Both the position numbers and the translations under genes were made by a program. Below the pieces are notes generated by a model, which made no database searches, had not been told where the DNA came from, and saw nothing but the letters and a program-made list of their open reading frames with translations. Shown here piece after piece: positions 37,561 to 46,049 of a stretch of DNA of 64,000 nt. Source of the stretch: DHVE2 group archaeon (GTDB lineage: Archaea; Thermoplasmatota; Thermoplasmata; Thermoplasmatales; Aciduliprofundaceae); assembly GCA_015523125.1 (NCBI GenBank), contig WAKX01000053.1, forward strand, positions 1 to 64,000. The letters are read 5' to 3'. Position 1 is the stretch's first letter. Every line of letters begins with the position of its first letter.

Positions 37561-38592
37561 TTACCTCACCTCGAACACTTCTTTGCTCTCTTTTATTACC
37601 TTCTTTTCCTCTAAGAAAGGAAGCTTAATTCCTGTGAGAACTACTAAGATTCTCATCCTGCCGAAGTACTCGGGGTCCACGCGCGCGCCCATGGAAATCT
37701 TTGAGTTCTCCTTGAGGAAGGAGGAAATGGTGTCTACGGTTGAGTATATCATGTTGAGCGTCGCATCCTCTCCCACTGTCATGTGAATGAGCGCCCCGTC
37801 GGCGGTGCTGTAATCCACATTGATGAACGGATTGTTTAAAGCGTCCGTTACGATTTTCCTTATGTTATCGATTCCTCCTTCACTTATGAGAAGCGTGGAC
37901 ATGTTTCCGCTCTCCATGATATACCTCAAATCTGAGATGTCGATGTTGATTAGTGAGGGCTTGGTTATTATGTCAACGAAGGACATTATCGCGTAGCTAA
38001 TGAGTTGATCCATCACCATGAACGCCTCGTTGAGAGGACGATTTGGCACGATGTCGATGAGTTTTTCATTCTCCAACACAATAACAGTGTTTGATTTCTC
38101 CGCTATTTTTTTCAAACCTTCTCGAGCGTACTTCACCCTTATCTTTTCGATTTTGAATGGCAATGTGACAATTGAAAGAACCATGGCCCCCTGCTTTCTT
38201 GCGATGTCCGCTATCACAGGGGCTGCGCCGGTGCCCGTCCCTCCACCCAATCCGGCGGTTAGGAACACTATGTCCGCACCTTTGAAAAGCTCTGCAATCT
38301 TCTCCCTCGCCAGTATGGCGCTTCTCTCCCCCTCCCCCACGCTTCCTCCCGTGCCGCTACCTCTCCTCGATTTCAGGAGAACTTTGGTGTCGGCATCAAT
38401 CATTCTTAAATGGGGGGCATCGGTATTGATTGCGATTGTGTGCACATCTAACCCCAATGTTTTCATCCTCCATATTGCGTTGCAGCCCGCGCCCCCGACT
38501 CCCACAACTAAAATGTTTGGTTTATTCACATGTCCGTGGATATCGTATTCGCTATAGTCGGTAACTCTCCTCAACAAAGAGGTGAAGCTCAT
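37561..38592 (-). CDS. ftsZ: Cell division protein FtsZ
   Basis: Tubulin-like GTPase of 343 residues. It has the nucleotide-binding strand ILVVGVGGAGCNAIWRM, the GTP signature GLGGGTGTGAAPV, and the NEAFMVMDQLI-type T7 region with catalytic acid context. It forms the division ring. The C-terminal tail after the core is short (about 20 residues ending KVIKESKEVFEVR), so contact with membrane or partners may need an adaptor. The ATG overlaps the upstream ribbon-helix-helix gene in an ATGA junction. Confidence 0.95.
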   Translation of the reverse strand: MSFTSLLRRVTDYSEYDIHGHVNKPNILVVGVGGAGCNAIWRMKTLGLDVHTIAINTDAPHLRMIDADTKVLLKSRRGSGTGGSVGEGERSAILAREKIAELFKGADIVFLTAGLGGGTGTGAAPVIADIARKQGAMVLSIVTLPFKIEKIRVKYAREGLKKIAEKSNTVIVLENEKLIDIVPNRPLNEAFMVMDQLISYAIMSFVDIITKPSLINIDISDLRYIMESGNMSTLLISEGGIDNIRKIVTDALNNPFINVDYSTADGALIHMTVGEDATLNMIYSTVDTISSFLKENSKISMGARVDPEYFGRMRILVVLTGIKLPFLEEKKVIKESKEVFEVR

Positions 38593-38945
38593 TTTTCGGC
38601 CTCCTGCTTTATCTTCTCCATCTCTCCCCTAATTTCCTTCGCAGCCGCTTTGGATATGACGTTGCGCACATATTCCTTAACTGCAAGGCGAATTGCATCG
38701 TCCAAGTCCACCGCCTCCACGTCCCCTGATTCAACAAGCTCCAGAAGCAATGCGACGGTTTTTTTGGGTAAATCCACGTTCACCCTCTCTATGTTCTGGG
38801 GCGCGAATTTTGTCGCCAGAAATTCCTCAATTGCGGCTCTAACCACATCGGATATATTTTTATACTCCCCGCTATCAACCAATTTCTGAAGCTTATCAGT
38901 TGCGGCTTTGGAGAGGCGTATAGTAATCCTCGCCGAATCAGACAT
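38589..38945 (-). CDS. CdrS-like double ribbon-helix-helix protein
   Basis: Two ribbon-helix-helix units lie in tandem in 118 residues: ARITIRLSKAATDKLQKLV (about 5-44) and ERVNVDLPKKTVALLLELV (about 53-94), followed by a charged helix. A gene of this type next to ftsZ is a known euryarchaeal arrangement: in haloarchaea the ribbon-helix-helix protein CdrS regulates ftsZ2 and cell division. The 4-base overlap with ftsZ supports the same link here. It is the first gene of the operon; binding sites are not yet identified. Confidence 0.82.
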   Translation of the reverse strand: MSDSARITIRLSKAATDKLQKLVDSGEYKNISDVVRAAIEEFLATKFAPQNIERVNVDLPKKTVALLLELVESGDVEAVDLDDAIRLAVKEYVRNVISKAAAKEIRGEMEKIKQEAEK

Positions 38946-39027
38946 TTTTTCTCACTTCCAAATGTTTTGTCTGACATAAAGTATGTTGTAGGTCGTATAA
39001 ATACTTTTTCCCCGCTGAAATAAAAAA

Positions 39028-39303
39028 TTATGGTGCGGCCAGAAGTTCTTGGCCCTCTGGCATGAGAACGCCGTAATGCCTGAATGGAAGCACATCCACC
39101 TCTAATTCCACTATTTTCGCGTTCTTAGCACCAATTTCCCTTACCTCGTTTTCGATTATTTCTCTGCTAACATTTCCCTCCAGCCATGCCAGCCTGTACC
39201 CCGGATACTTTTTCTTCACGTTCTCATTCACCAATTCCACGAAGTTGTTTATCGGTTTTTCTAAGAATTCTTTACCCGCCCTAATTTCTATTTTGTCAGA
39301 CAT
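39028..39303 (-). CDS. Conserved-looking small hypothetical protein
   Basis: A 91-residue soluble acidic/basic mixed protein, starting MSDKIEIRAGKEF at ATG 39303 with a GGGTGAT site. No family is recognised. It contains no Cys cluster, membrane helix or P-loop. It lies upstream of the cdrS-ftsZ operon on the same strand, 83 bases away, and may be a separate transcription unit. Confidence 0.6.
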   Translation of the reverse strand: MSDKIEIRAGKEFLEKPINNFVELVNENVKKKYPGYRLAWLEGNVSREIIENEVREIGAKNAKIVELEVDVLPFRHYGVLMPEGQELLAAP

Positions 39304-39398
39304 TTGTATCACCCATGTGTGACATAGTAAAAGAAGTATATAAAAATTTTCATCGGGGGAAGCGAAAAGATGATTAACCCCTTTTCATTTTACCGATT

Positions 39399-39692
39399 AT
39401 GCGATTGTACGACTTTAAGAGAGGGCACAAAAAAACAGCCGAGGAAATCGAGGCAATAATGAAGGAGATGTTCGGAGAAGTGAAGAAAGAGGGAGATAAG
39501 ATGATATCATCGTACAAGGGCCTGGAGAGAATCGAAGTTTGGTTAGAAGGAAAAAAATTGGCTGCGGAGACCACATCGAAGAAGGTGGATGATAAGGAAG
39601 CAATGGATACCCTGAGAACATGGAACGATTTTCTGTTCCGCGTCACGGGTTATACGGCTAAAGAGAGAAAGAAAAAGATGACCAAGAATTGA
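39399..39692 (+). CDS. Small conserved archaeal protein, DUF5611-like
   Basis: 97 residues starting MRLYDFKRGH with a simple alpha-beta pattern (KMISSYKGLERIEVWLEGKKL) and a basic C-terminus. The opening and the WLEGKKL strand resemble a small euryarchaeal family I recall as DUF5611; this is a low-confidence match made without a search. The start is probably leaderless. The role is unknown. Confidence 0.6.
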   Translation: MRLYDFKRGHKKTAEEIEAIMKEMFGEVKKEGDKMISSYKGLERIEVWLEGKKLAAETTSKKVDDKEAMDTLRTWNDFLFRVTGYTAKERKKKMTKN

Positions 39693-39693
39693 A

Positions 39694-40138
39694 TCATCGT
39701 AAAAAGCAGTAGAGTTTGTAAAGGAATCTCAATACGATTCTCTTTTTTCCCCTGAGAAGTTTTTCCACTGTATTTTTAGCCACTTTTTCCGGGTAGAGCA
39801 TTATTTTCTCTATGTTTTTGGTTGGCATGTTTGCCTTTTTGAAGAATGCGGTTCTTGTGGGTCCTAAGAGAAGATAGGAGATTTTTATGTTTTTCGTATT
39901 CTCCCTTTGCAGCGGGCGGGTGAAGTGCTCCACTATTTTCCTTACCTTTAGGTAATCATTAGCAAAATCAATAGAGAAATTAACCGCCCCGAGAGCTCGT
40001 TGGCTGTTTTTTCAATATCTCTTCATTCTTCGCGACTATTATCACATTATATCCTCTCTTTTGCAATTCTTTCGCCATGTGGTATCCGATTCCGCTGCTT
40101 CCTCCTGTGACGAGGCGTACATGCCGCGGGTTTAATTC
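39694..40138 (-). pseudogene. Degraded short-chain dehydrogenase/reductase gene
   Basis: Remnants of an SDR gene can be read in three frames. The Rossmann motif TGGSSGIGYHMAKELQKRGY (about 40110 down to 40050) has no start codon upstream: its frame meets a TAG at about 40139-40141. A frameshift near 40010 moves into KTANELSG, and another near 39988 into AVNFSIDFANDYLK. The frame then continues to LLLGPTRTAFFKKANM, the typical SDR C-terminal PG-x-x-x-T-x-F region, and ends at 39694. The middle of the enzyme (the NNAG and YxxxK active-site regions) is missing. This is a decaying gene, not an active enzyme. Confidence 0.8.
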
Positions 40139-40175
40139 CTAAAACTTTAAATTCCTGTGTTGATATCTCTTCACC

Positions 40176-40949
40176 ATGGATGAAATGGATGCTCTGAAGT
40201 ATTTCAACAGGGAAGATTATGTGCGGGCCTTGGAGATGTATCTGGATATGTTGGAAGAGGCCGAGAAAAACGAGGATAGAGAGAAAATTGCATACAACGC
40301 CAACTTCGCAGGTCTATGCCTCTATTTCATGCACCGCCACGCCGACGCGCTCAAGTACTTCCAAATAGCCTTGGACAACACGGAGGGTGAAGAAAATCGA
40401 AAAGTGAGGGGCAACATGGACGAGGTGGGGCGTTTTGTGGATAGAATAGAAAGGGATACGAGGGAAATAGAGGAGAGATTGGAAGTTGAGGAGGATGAGA
40501 GAAATAAGGGAATTCTCCTTAGTAATCTGGGCATATTGAAATTCTTTCTGGGAAAGGATGATGAAGCCGAACTAAGTTTTAAAGAGGCTGAGAGAATATT
40601 CAAAAAGTTAGGGGATAAAATTGCCCTTGGGGCCATTTACACCAATTTTGCAATGCTCTACAACGACATGAGAAAGTTGAATTACGCGTATTTAGCTTTA
40701 GACATATTCATCGAAGAAGGGCACATCAAAGGGCAGATAGACTCTTATCACACCCTTGCGATGTACTATTTGCATCAGGATGAGCTGGAAGAGGCTTTTT
40801 ACTTCATAAAGAAAGAGCTTGAATTGGTGGATCAGATAAACGACAGGGAATTGAAAAAGAGGGTTTACGAGCTTGCTGCGGATCTTTCAATGGAGATGGG
40901 AAACGTAGACGAAGGAATGAAATTCACTGAGAAGGCGTCGGGAGTTTAA
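40176..40949 (+). CDS. TPR-repeat protein
   Basis: 257 residues of helix pairs with TPR signatures (YFNREDYVRALEMYLDML; AGLCLYFMHRHADALKYFQIAL; LSNLGILKFFLGKDDEAELSFKEAE; YELAADLSMEMGNVDEGM). It is cytoplasmic with no other domain. Probably a protein-protein adaptor; partner unknown. The 3' end overlaps the convergent neighbour by 26 bases. Confidence 0.75.
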   Translation: MDEMDALKYFNREDYVRALEMYLDMLEEAEKNEDREKIAYNANFAGLCLYFMHRHADALKYFQIALDNTEGEENRKVRGNMDEVGRFVDRIERDTREIEERLEVEEDERNKGILLSNLGILKFFLGKDDEAELSFKEAERIFKKLGDKIALGAIYTNFAMLYNDMRKLNYAYLALDIFIEEGHIKGQIDSYHTLAMYYLHQDELEEAFYFIKKELELVDQINDRELKKRVYELAADLSMEMGNVDEGMKFTEKASGV

Positions 40950-41736
40950 CTCGATATATTCCACTTTCTTCCGAGAATTCTACCACGTTATGTTTCATTA
41001 GCACTCCCACGTTGTTTTCCACCATGGACGGATTCACGTTGAATATGAGCGATAATATTTCGGTGTCGAGTCCATCCGATTCGAACAGGGCCTCGAAGAA
41101 CATCTTGGGGAAATGAGCCACGGGGAGCGTAGAATAAATTTTGTCGAATATGAAGTACTCCTTCACATCCCTCCTTTTGAATATCCTCGGGGGAATCTTG
41201 CCCCAGCGGAAATCCGCGATAACTTCATTGTTCACAATATTCAGATCCACCTTGTACCTTCTCTCTTTGGAATACGAGAGAATTCTAACCACGTATGGAA
41301 CCACACCCTCTTTTATCAACTGGAAAAATTTCTCTGGTGTGAGAAGTCCGTAGGCTCCAGAGGGATGAGATCTTTCCACGATGAATCGAACCATAACCTT
41401 CTGAAACGGAGGGTTTTCCAGAAGCCATCTCTGCGGATTAATTTCGCCGTCCATTACCCTTATGGCACCTATCCCGTTTGGAAGAATTCGCAACTCTTTC
41501 ACGGGGTCGTTGAAATGCCACTCTCCCCATTTTTTCGGGGCGGAGAAAACGATTTCCAAAGCTTTCATTTTTTTGTCCATGAACTCGTACAAGTTCTCGT
41601 AGGGCTTTCCGTTGAATCTGAACATTGTATCCATCAGGGGTTGGTATTTCATCTGCTTTACTTTCAGATATGTTCTCTCGTATTCTTCTTCGTCGAAGTT
41701 ATTTCTCTCCATGAATTCTTTGAAGGGATCCATCAT
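40924..41736 (-). CDS. Hypothetical protein, possible C-terminal winged helix
   Basis: 270 residues, not recognised. It is soluble, with a central stretch rich in aromatic residues (WGEWHFNDPVKELRILPNGIGAIRVMDGEINPQ is spread over about 90-125). The last 60 residues (ILSLIFNVNPSMVENNVGVLMKHNVVEFS) look like a winged-helix unit. It overlaps the DUF2240 gene by 4 bases and lies in a three-gene operon with it and a HisA-like gene. Function cannot be inferred. Confidence 0.65.
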   Translation of the reverse strand: MMDPFKEFMERNNFDEEEYERTYLKVKQMKYQPLMDTMFRFNGKPYENLYEFMDKKMKALEIVFSAPKKWGEWHFNDPVKELRILPNGIGAIRVMDGEINPQRWLLENPPFQKVMVRFIVERSHPSGAYGLLTPEKFFQLIKEGVVPYVVRILSYSKERRYKVDLNIVNNEVIADFRWGKIPPRIFKRRDVKEYFIFDKIYSTLPVAHFPKMFFEALFESDGLDTEILSLIFNVNPSMVENNVGVLMKHNVVEFSEESGIYRVKLPTPSQ

Positions 41737-42200
41737 ATCACCAGTTTTTTCTCCACCGTGGAATAGAATTCATCACACCTCACCCCTTCAATTTTGCAGT
41801 AAATTAGCGTGGCAACTTCAATTGTGACATACCTTGCCTCTTTTTTGATCCTGTTGATTTTCATTAATGCTTCTTTCCTATTTATTTTTATCTCTTTGCA
41901 TATTTTGTCGAGCATAACCGTGAAAATATCCTGCGGTACGGTGTATTTATCCACCATTTCTTCGGTTATTTTAAAATCTAAAGGTATTATTCCGTCCAGC
42001 TCTAAGGTGGGGACATACTTCTCGCCTTTCTTTTCGAGCAAATTAGCCTCTACGCACGTCTTAAACAATTTTCTGGCGCTATCTGGCGAGATCCAATTTT
42101 TTGTGTAGGATAAAAATTTCACAAAGTCTTCCTCGTCTATCTCGTTTCCCCTGTTGCGCACCACCGACATTACCGCCAGTCTTAAGGTTTCCAAGGGCAC
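41733..42200 (-). CDS. DUF2240-like archaeal protein
   Basis: 155 residues with an N-terminal winged-helix-like part (WISPDSARKLFKTCVEANLLEKKGEKYV) and a helical C-terminus. The DFKITEEMVDKY segment after a LDGIIPL stretch matches my recollection of the archaeal DUF2240 family. The GTG at 42200 is preceded by GGGAGG close by; an ATG at 42170 is an alternative. It overlaps both neighbours, which implies co-translation. Confidence 0.6.
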   Translation of the reverse strand: MPLETLRLAVMSVVRNRGNEIDEEDFVKFLSYTKNWISPDSARKLFKTCVEANLLEKKGEKYVPTLELDGIIPLDFKITEEMVDKYTVPQDIFTVMLDKICKEIKINRKEALMKINRIKKEARYVTIEVATLIYCKIEGVRCDEFYSTVEKKLVI

Positions 42201-42589
42201 ACCTCCCTTCCTCGCATCACGTATTTTTCCCCCCCTTCTATTTCGTTCGCCATATTTTTCGGCACTATCACCTTCTCTCCCCCTTCCTCTAAAAATGATG
42301 AAATATGTTTTGGGTAAATTGATTTCATTGCCACGTTTTCAGTTATGTTGAATATCTCTTCGATTGGATCCCACATATAAACCCCGGTGATTACCGAAAC
42401 CTCAGCATCGGAAACTAGAGCATCGATCACGTCCTCCACCCTGCGCGGCGCAGAATCAATCCAGATATCGAATATGCCCGAGAGCTCGCGATACACTTTG
42501 AAGTTCATCTCCCTTCCGAAATAAGGGTCAATGTCCAAAAGATAGAGCTTTGTGTCTTCGCATGACTCGATAAAATCTTTTATTTTCAT
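42182..42589 (-). CDS. Small HisA-like protein, truncated relative to family
   Basis: About 135 residues. The segment YLLDIDPYFGREMNFKVYREL followed by IFDIWIDSAPRRVEDVIDALV recalls the HisA/HisF-related archaeal family (LDxD at a strand end, then a strand with VDAG-like WIDSA and a RxxEDVIDAL helix). Only about half a TIM barrel is present, so it may be a degenerate or specialised relative. An upstream GTG at 42637 would add 16 residues. It is first in a three-gene overlapping operon. Confidence 0.5.
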   Translation of the reverse strand: MKIKDFIESCEDTKLYLLDIDPYFGREMNFKVYRELSGIFDIWIDSAPRRVEDVIDALVSDAEVSVITGVYMWDPIEEIFNITENVAMKSIYPKHISSFLEEGGEKVIVPKNMANEIEGGEKYVMRGREVCPWKP

Positions 42590-42656
42590 CCCATCAATAC
42601 GCTTTCTCCTTACCGTATGCACTTTTAGGCAATTCACGATTACTGATAATTTTCAC

Positions 42657-43754
42657 TCATTTAATACTTTCCTCCTCAAATTTCGAAGGGGGCGGCATCT
42701 CGTATTTTAGCCAGTAGCCGCAGTGGGGGCAGTAATTCCATGAATCCTCGATTTCCCTATGGCAGTTTGGGCATTTTTTCTTTTCGGAGAGAAATGCAAG
42801 GATGAGCACGGGAATATACGCGATGATTACTATGGCCATAACAATTAGATACCAAGGGAAACTCTCGCTGCTTTTCTCCTTCGTTACGAAGTTATTCGAG
42901 TCTTCGTATCCGCGGTACCAACTTTCTTTGTACGGTAAAATCCTAACATCCGAAATCGTGTATCCTCCTTCTTCGGGAGATACTCCCACATAGTAAGATG
43001 GGTGAAATGCGCTGAATGTTTGATTGGCCGTGGATTCCATATAATAGTAAATTTTTCCGTCGTAAACGTAGTAATCCCGCAGATATCTAGCTAGTGGATT
43101 TGTGAGATTCACCCTGTCGAAATGCACACCCACGGCCACATGCCCAACGGTGCTGCCGTCGGTGATGTTCATGACAATCAATACAACATCGTAGCCCAAA
43201 TGATGAGATAAAGATGCTAAAAGCAAAGATTTGTCCTCACAATCTCCTGTTCCAAGAACAAGGGTTTCCAGAGGAAATTGATAATAGTCGTAGAATCCAT
43301 CCACCACGAAATCATCCATGTACTGAATGGTTTCCTGCACAAAGGAGAGAATGAAATTCAATCTGGTCAGGTTGTCGTACCCCTCCTGTGTGGCTATGTA
43401 ATTTAGGCTCTCTGCCAAATTCCTTATGTTCTCGTCGTTGGACGTTAAAAAATACTGCAAATAAGAGAGATTGAAGGCATAGCGGTACGCTCCTGGAAGA
43501 GCTCGATAGTAAGCGTAATCTTTCTGAGGAATAAGCAATTCTATATGCCATGTGTTCCCATTCTTGCTCACCTCGCTCCCCGCCTTCCCGTCGGTGAGCT
43601 TCATTGTGAGAGTGAAATGCTCTTCTTTTCCACTCTCCGGATTCGGAGTGAAGCTCCAAGAGTAATTCTTCTCCGATATCACAGCCCCGTGGGAAATTGG
43701 AAAAAGAGAAATGGATATAAGAACGATTATTAGAATCAAATGCATAATTTTCAT
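42657..43754 (-). CDS. Secreted/membrane transglutaminase-like protein with zinc ribbon
   Basis: Start ATG 43754 has an AAGGAGGGGGAGCA site; the frame upstream of it is not coding. Order: signal peptide (about 1-24, to SHGA), an extracellular domain with a transglutaminase/cysteine-protease-like core (Cys in GTGDCEDKS, His in GHVAVGVHF), one membrane helix (about 305-328), and a cytoplasmic zinc ribbon (CPNCHREIEDSWNYCPHCG). The Cys and His suggest a papain-like peptidase or a transamidase acting outside the cell. It overlaps the upstream zinc-ribbon gene by 4 bases. Confidence 0.78.
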   Translation of the reverse strand: MKIMHLILIIVLISISLFPISHGAVISEKNYSWSFTPNPESGKEEHFTLTMKLTDGKAGSEVSKNGNTWHIELLIPQKDYAYYRALPGAYRYAFNLSYLQYFLTSNDENIRNLAESLNYIATQEGYDNLTRLNFILSFVQETIQYMDDFVVDGFYDYYQFPLETLVLGTGDCEDKSLLLASLSHHLGYDVVLIVMNITDGSTVGHVAVGVHFDRVNLTNPLARYLRDYYVYDGKIYYYMESTANQTFSAFHPSYYVGVSPEEGGYTISDVRILPYKESWYRGYEDSNNFVTKEKSSESFPWYLIVMAIVIIAYIPVLILAFLSEKKKCPNCHREIEDSWNYCPHCGYWLKYEMPPPSKFEEESIK

Positions 43755-44320
43755 TGCTCCCCCTCCTTCAACCGAGATCCGCAGTGAGGACAGAATTCCC
43801 AAGAAGAGCTTACAGGCGCGCCGCAGTGCGGGCATTTTTCATCCATTTCTTCTTTTCTCTTATTTTTTCTGTAATCGTAGAAGCTTACTCCAATGGCAGA
43901 TATCGAAAACGCCGCCCCTATAATAATTGCAATTGTGCCGTTGGATTCTCCGTATTTTAACACCACCTGCACGTAGCCCTGCGAGTTCACGTTTGCAATC
44001 ACAAAATAATATGTTCCGCTTTCCGGCGGAACAAATGATATGGTTGTGTTTTTAACGGTATCAGAATAAATGCTATCCGTGAAATTGCTTTTCTCGATTC
44101 TATCATAAGAAGTTTCGTTCATTATGTAGAACGTGAAATAATCGGTGCCCTTCAACTGAAATGTGTAACTTATGCCCTTATTCATTGAGAAAACGAAGGA
44201 CTTAACCTCCCCCGGCCCCATGGTCACCACCGCCGATTGAGGATTGTAGAGCCCCCCCAAAACTATTGCTATTAATCCAATGACCATAAGGATTAATGAT
44301 GCGAGCTTCAAAGAGTTCAT
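43751..44320 (-). CDS. Two-helix membrane protein with zinc ribbon
   Basis: Start ATG 44320 (MNSLKLASLIL); an ATG at 44329 is possible. It has an N-terminal hydrophobic helix (about 5-26), an outer beta domain of about 90 residues (VKSFVFSMNKGISYTFQL; VPPESGTYYFVIANV, a pattern like emp24/PPC domains), a second helix (about 130-150), and a cytoplasmic zinc ribbon (CPHCGAPVSSSWEFCPHCG) that closely resembles the one in the downstream transglutaminase-like protein. The two probably work together. Function unknown. Confidence 0.72.
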   Translation of the reverse strand: MNSLKLASLILMVIGLIAIVLGGLYNPQSAVVTMGPGEVKSFVFSMNKGISYTFQLKGTDYFTFYIMNETSYDRIEKSNFTDSIYSDTVKNTTISFVPPESGTYYFVIANVNSQGYVQVVLKYGESNGTIAIIIGAAFSISAIGVSFYDYRKNKRKEEMDEKCPHCGAPVSSSWEFCPHCGSRLKEGEQ

Positions 44321-44354
44321 AAGGCACATTATATTTTCTTCGATTTAAAGATTT

Positions 44355-45158
44355 TCAAACCCTTTCCATTTCCATGGAGAAGTTGATGCTCCTGGCGGAA
44401 TGGGTCAAAGCGCCCATTGATATGATGTCCACATTGCACCTCGCGTATTTTTCTATATTTTCTTCCGTGATTCCCCCCGATACTTCAACTAACACGTTGT
44501 ATTTTCCCTTCAATTTTTCAGCAATTCTGCAAACTTCCTCTGGGCTCATGTTGTCGAGCATAACTATATCCGCCCCCAATTCCGCCGCTTTTAATGCCAG
44601 CTCCTCGCTATCCGCCTCCACTTCTATTTTTTTGGTGAAACTAAGGTCTTTCAGACGCTCCATAGCCTCATCGAGAGATATCAGAGAGAGATGGTTGTCT
44701 TTAATCATCACCATGTCCCCTAAGTTCCAGCGGTGCGTATCCCCGCCTCCGATTTTCACCGCAATCTTATCTAAATAACCCCAGAGGGTCTTGCGGGTGC
44801 AGGCCACTCGAACATGGGGATTTATTTCTTTCACCTTTTCCACTATTCTCATAGTTTTCGTGGCAATGCCACTCATCCTTCCCAATATGTTGAGTACCGT
44901 TCTTTCCGCCTTTAAAATTTCCCGCGCGTCGCCCCGGATTTCCATTACCACGTTCCCTTTTTTGAAATGAGCTCCATCTTTCATTCCCTCTGCTTCCAAA
45001 TTCAATTTTTTTAGTTTCTCCACGATGTAGGATGAGCCCGCCAGAACGCCGTCTTCCTTCGCAACGATTTTTCCCCGCGCTTCCGTGCCCTCGGGAATGA
45101 TGGAATCGGAGGTCAAATCCCCGAAAATGTTGTCCTCGTTGTAGATTTTCCAGAACAT
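44355..45158 (-). CDS. nadC: Nicotinate-nucleotide pyrophosphorylase NadC
   Basis: Quinolinate phosphoribosyltransferase, last step to nicotinate mononucleotide. The 267-residue product starts [18 protein letters not shown] and has TRKTLWGYLDKIAVKIGGG, HRWNLGDMVMIKDNH and EVSGGITEENI, all diagnostic. The open frame runs further upstream, but that part lies inside nadA in another frame. The start sits in a TGATG junction with the nadA stop. Confidence 0.94.
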   Translation of the reverse strand: MFWKIYNEDNIFGDLTSDSIIPEGTEARGKIVAKEDGVLAGSSYIVEKLKKLNLEAEGMKDGAHFKKGNVVMEIRGDAREILKAERTVLNILGRMSGIATKTMRIVEKVKEINPHVRVACTRKTLWGYLDKIAVKIGGGDTHRWNLGDMVMIKDNHLSLISLDEAMERLKDLSFTKKIEVEADSEELALKAAELGADIVMLDNMSPEEVCRIAEKLKGKYNVLVEVSGGITEENIEKYARCNVDIISMGALTHSARSINFSMEMERV

Positions 45159-46045
45159 CAGGAAACCTCCAGCATCCTCTCGATTGCTCTCTTCGCCCTC
45201 TCCGCGATATCCGGATCCACCTTCACAACGTATTTTTTCTCCTTCAAACTGCGGTATATGTTCTCGAGGGTTACGTGCTTCATGCCGAGGCATATGGCAT
45301 TCTCCCACGCTGGCACGAACTCTTTGTCCGGGAAATCTAACTGGAGCCTCGAAACCATGTCCCTTTCGGTGACGATAACGAATCTCTTCTCGTTGCTGTT
45401 CTTCACGTATTTCACCATTCCCCCTGTGCTTGCTACTGCGTCTCCTATCTTTCTTATCTCCGGTGGGCACTCGGGATGCACCAAAATCTTTCCATCCCGC
45501 GGTATAGAATCCACATCGAATGAGGTATGAACGTAGCAATGCCCCTCGGGCGGAAGCGGGATTATTTTTTTATCGGTATGCTCCTGAACATGGGAAGCTA
45601 AATTGGCGTCTGGACCGAAGAGAATAACTTCGTTTGGAAGGCTTTCCACAACCTTAACCGCGTTTGCGGATGTGCAGGTTATGTCCGCCTCGGCCTTTGC
45701 CTCGGCGGTGGAATTCACATATAGAACCACGGCCGCCTCCGGATATCTCTTCTTGTATTCTCTCACCCTTTCTCCAGTTAGGAACTTTGCCATCTCGCAG
45801 GTTGCCGCTTTGCTGGGTATGAGAACCGTTTTATCCGGATTGATTATCGCCGCTGTCTCGGCCATGAAATCCACGCCTGCAAAAACTATGTAATCCGCGT
45901 CAACGTTCTTTGCTTTTCTCGCCAATTCTAAGGAATCGCCTTTGAAATCAGCAATCTCCTGAACGTCTTTTCTTTGATAATTGTGAGCTAAGATTATTGC
46001 GTTCATCTCATCTTTCAATTTTTTTATTTTCTCTTTGAGTTCCAT
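45158..46045 (-). CDS. nadA: Quinolinate synthase NadA
   Basis: Condenses iminoaspartate with dihydroxyacetone phosphate, using a 4Fe-4S cluster. The three cluster Cys are visible in [18 protein letters not shown] and [27 protein letters not shown] at the N-terminus is the NadA signature. 295 residues. It follows the dehydrogenase gene by 4 bases and overlaps nadC. Confidence 0.95.
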   Translation of the reverse strand: MELKEKIKKLKDEMNAIILAHNYQRKDVQEIADFKGDSLELARKAKNVDADYIVFAGVDFMAETAAIINPDKTVLIPSKAATCEMAKFLTGERVREYKKRYPEAAVVLYVNSTAEAKAEADITCTSANAVKVVESLPNEVILFGPDANLASHVQEHTDKKIIPLPPEGHCYVHTSFDVDSIPRDGKILVHPECPPEIRKIGDAVASTGGMVKYVKNSNEKRFVIVTERDMVSRLQLDFPDKEFVPAWENAICLGMKHVTLENIYRSLKEKKYVVKVDPDIAERAKRAIERMLEVS

Positions 46046-46049
46046 ACTA

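Noticed and set aside
45159-45539. Long in-frame extension upstream of nadC
   Set aside because: It lies inside nadA in another frame and is rich in unlikely Arg/Gly composition; the TGATG junction start at 45158 gives the standard NadC length.
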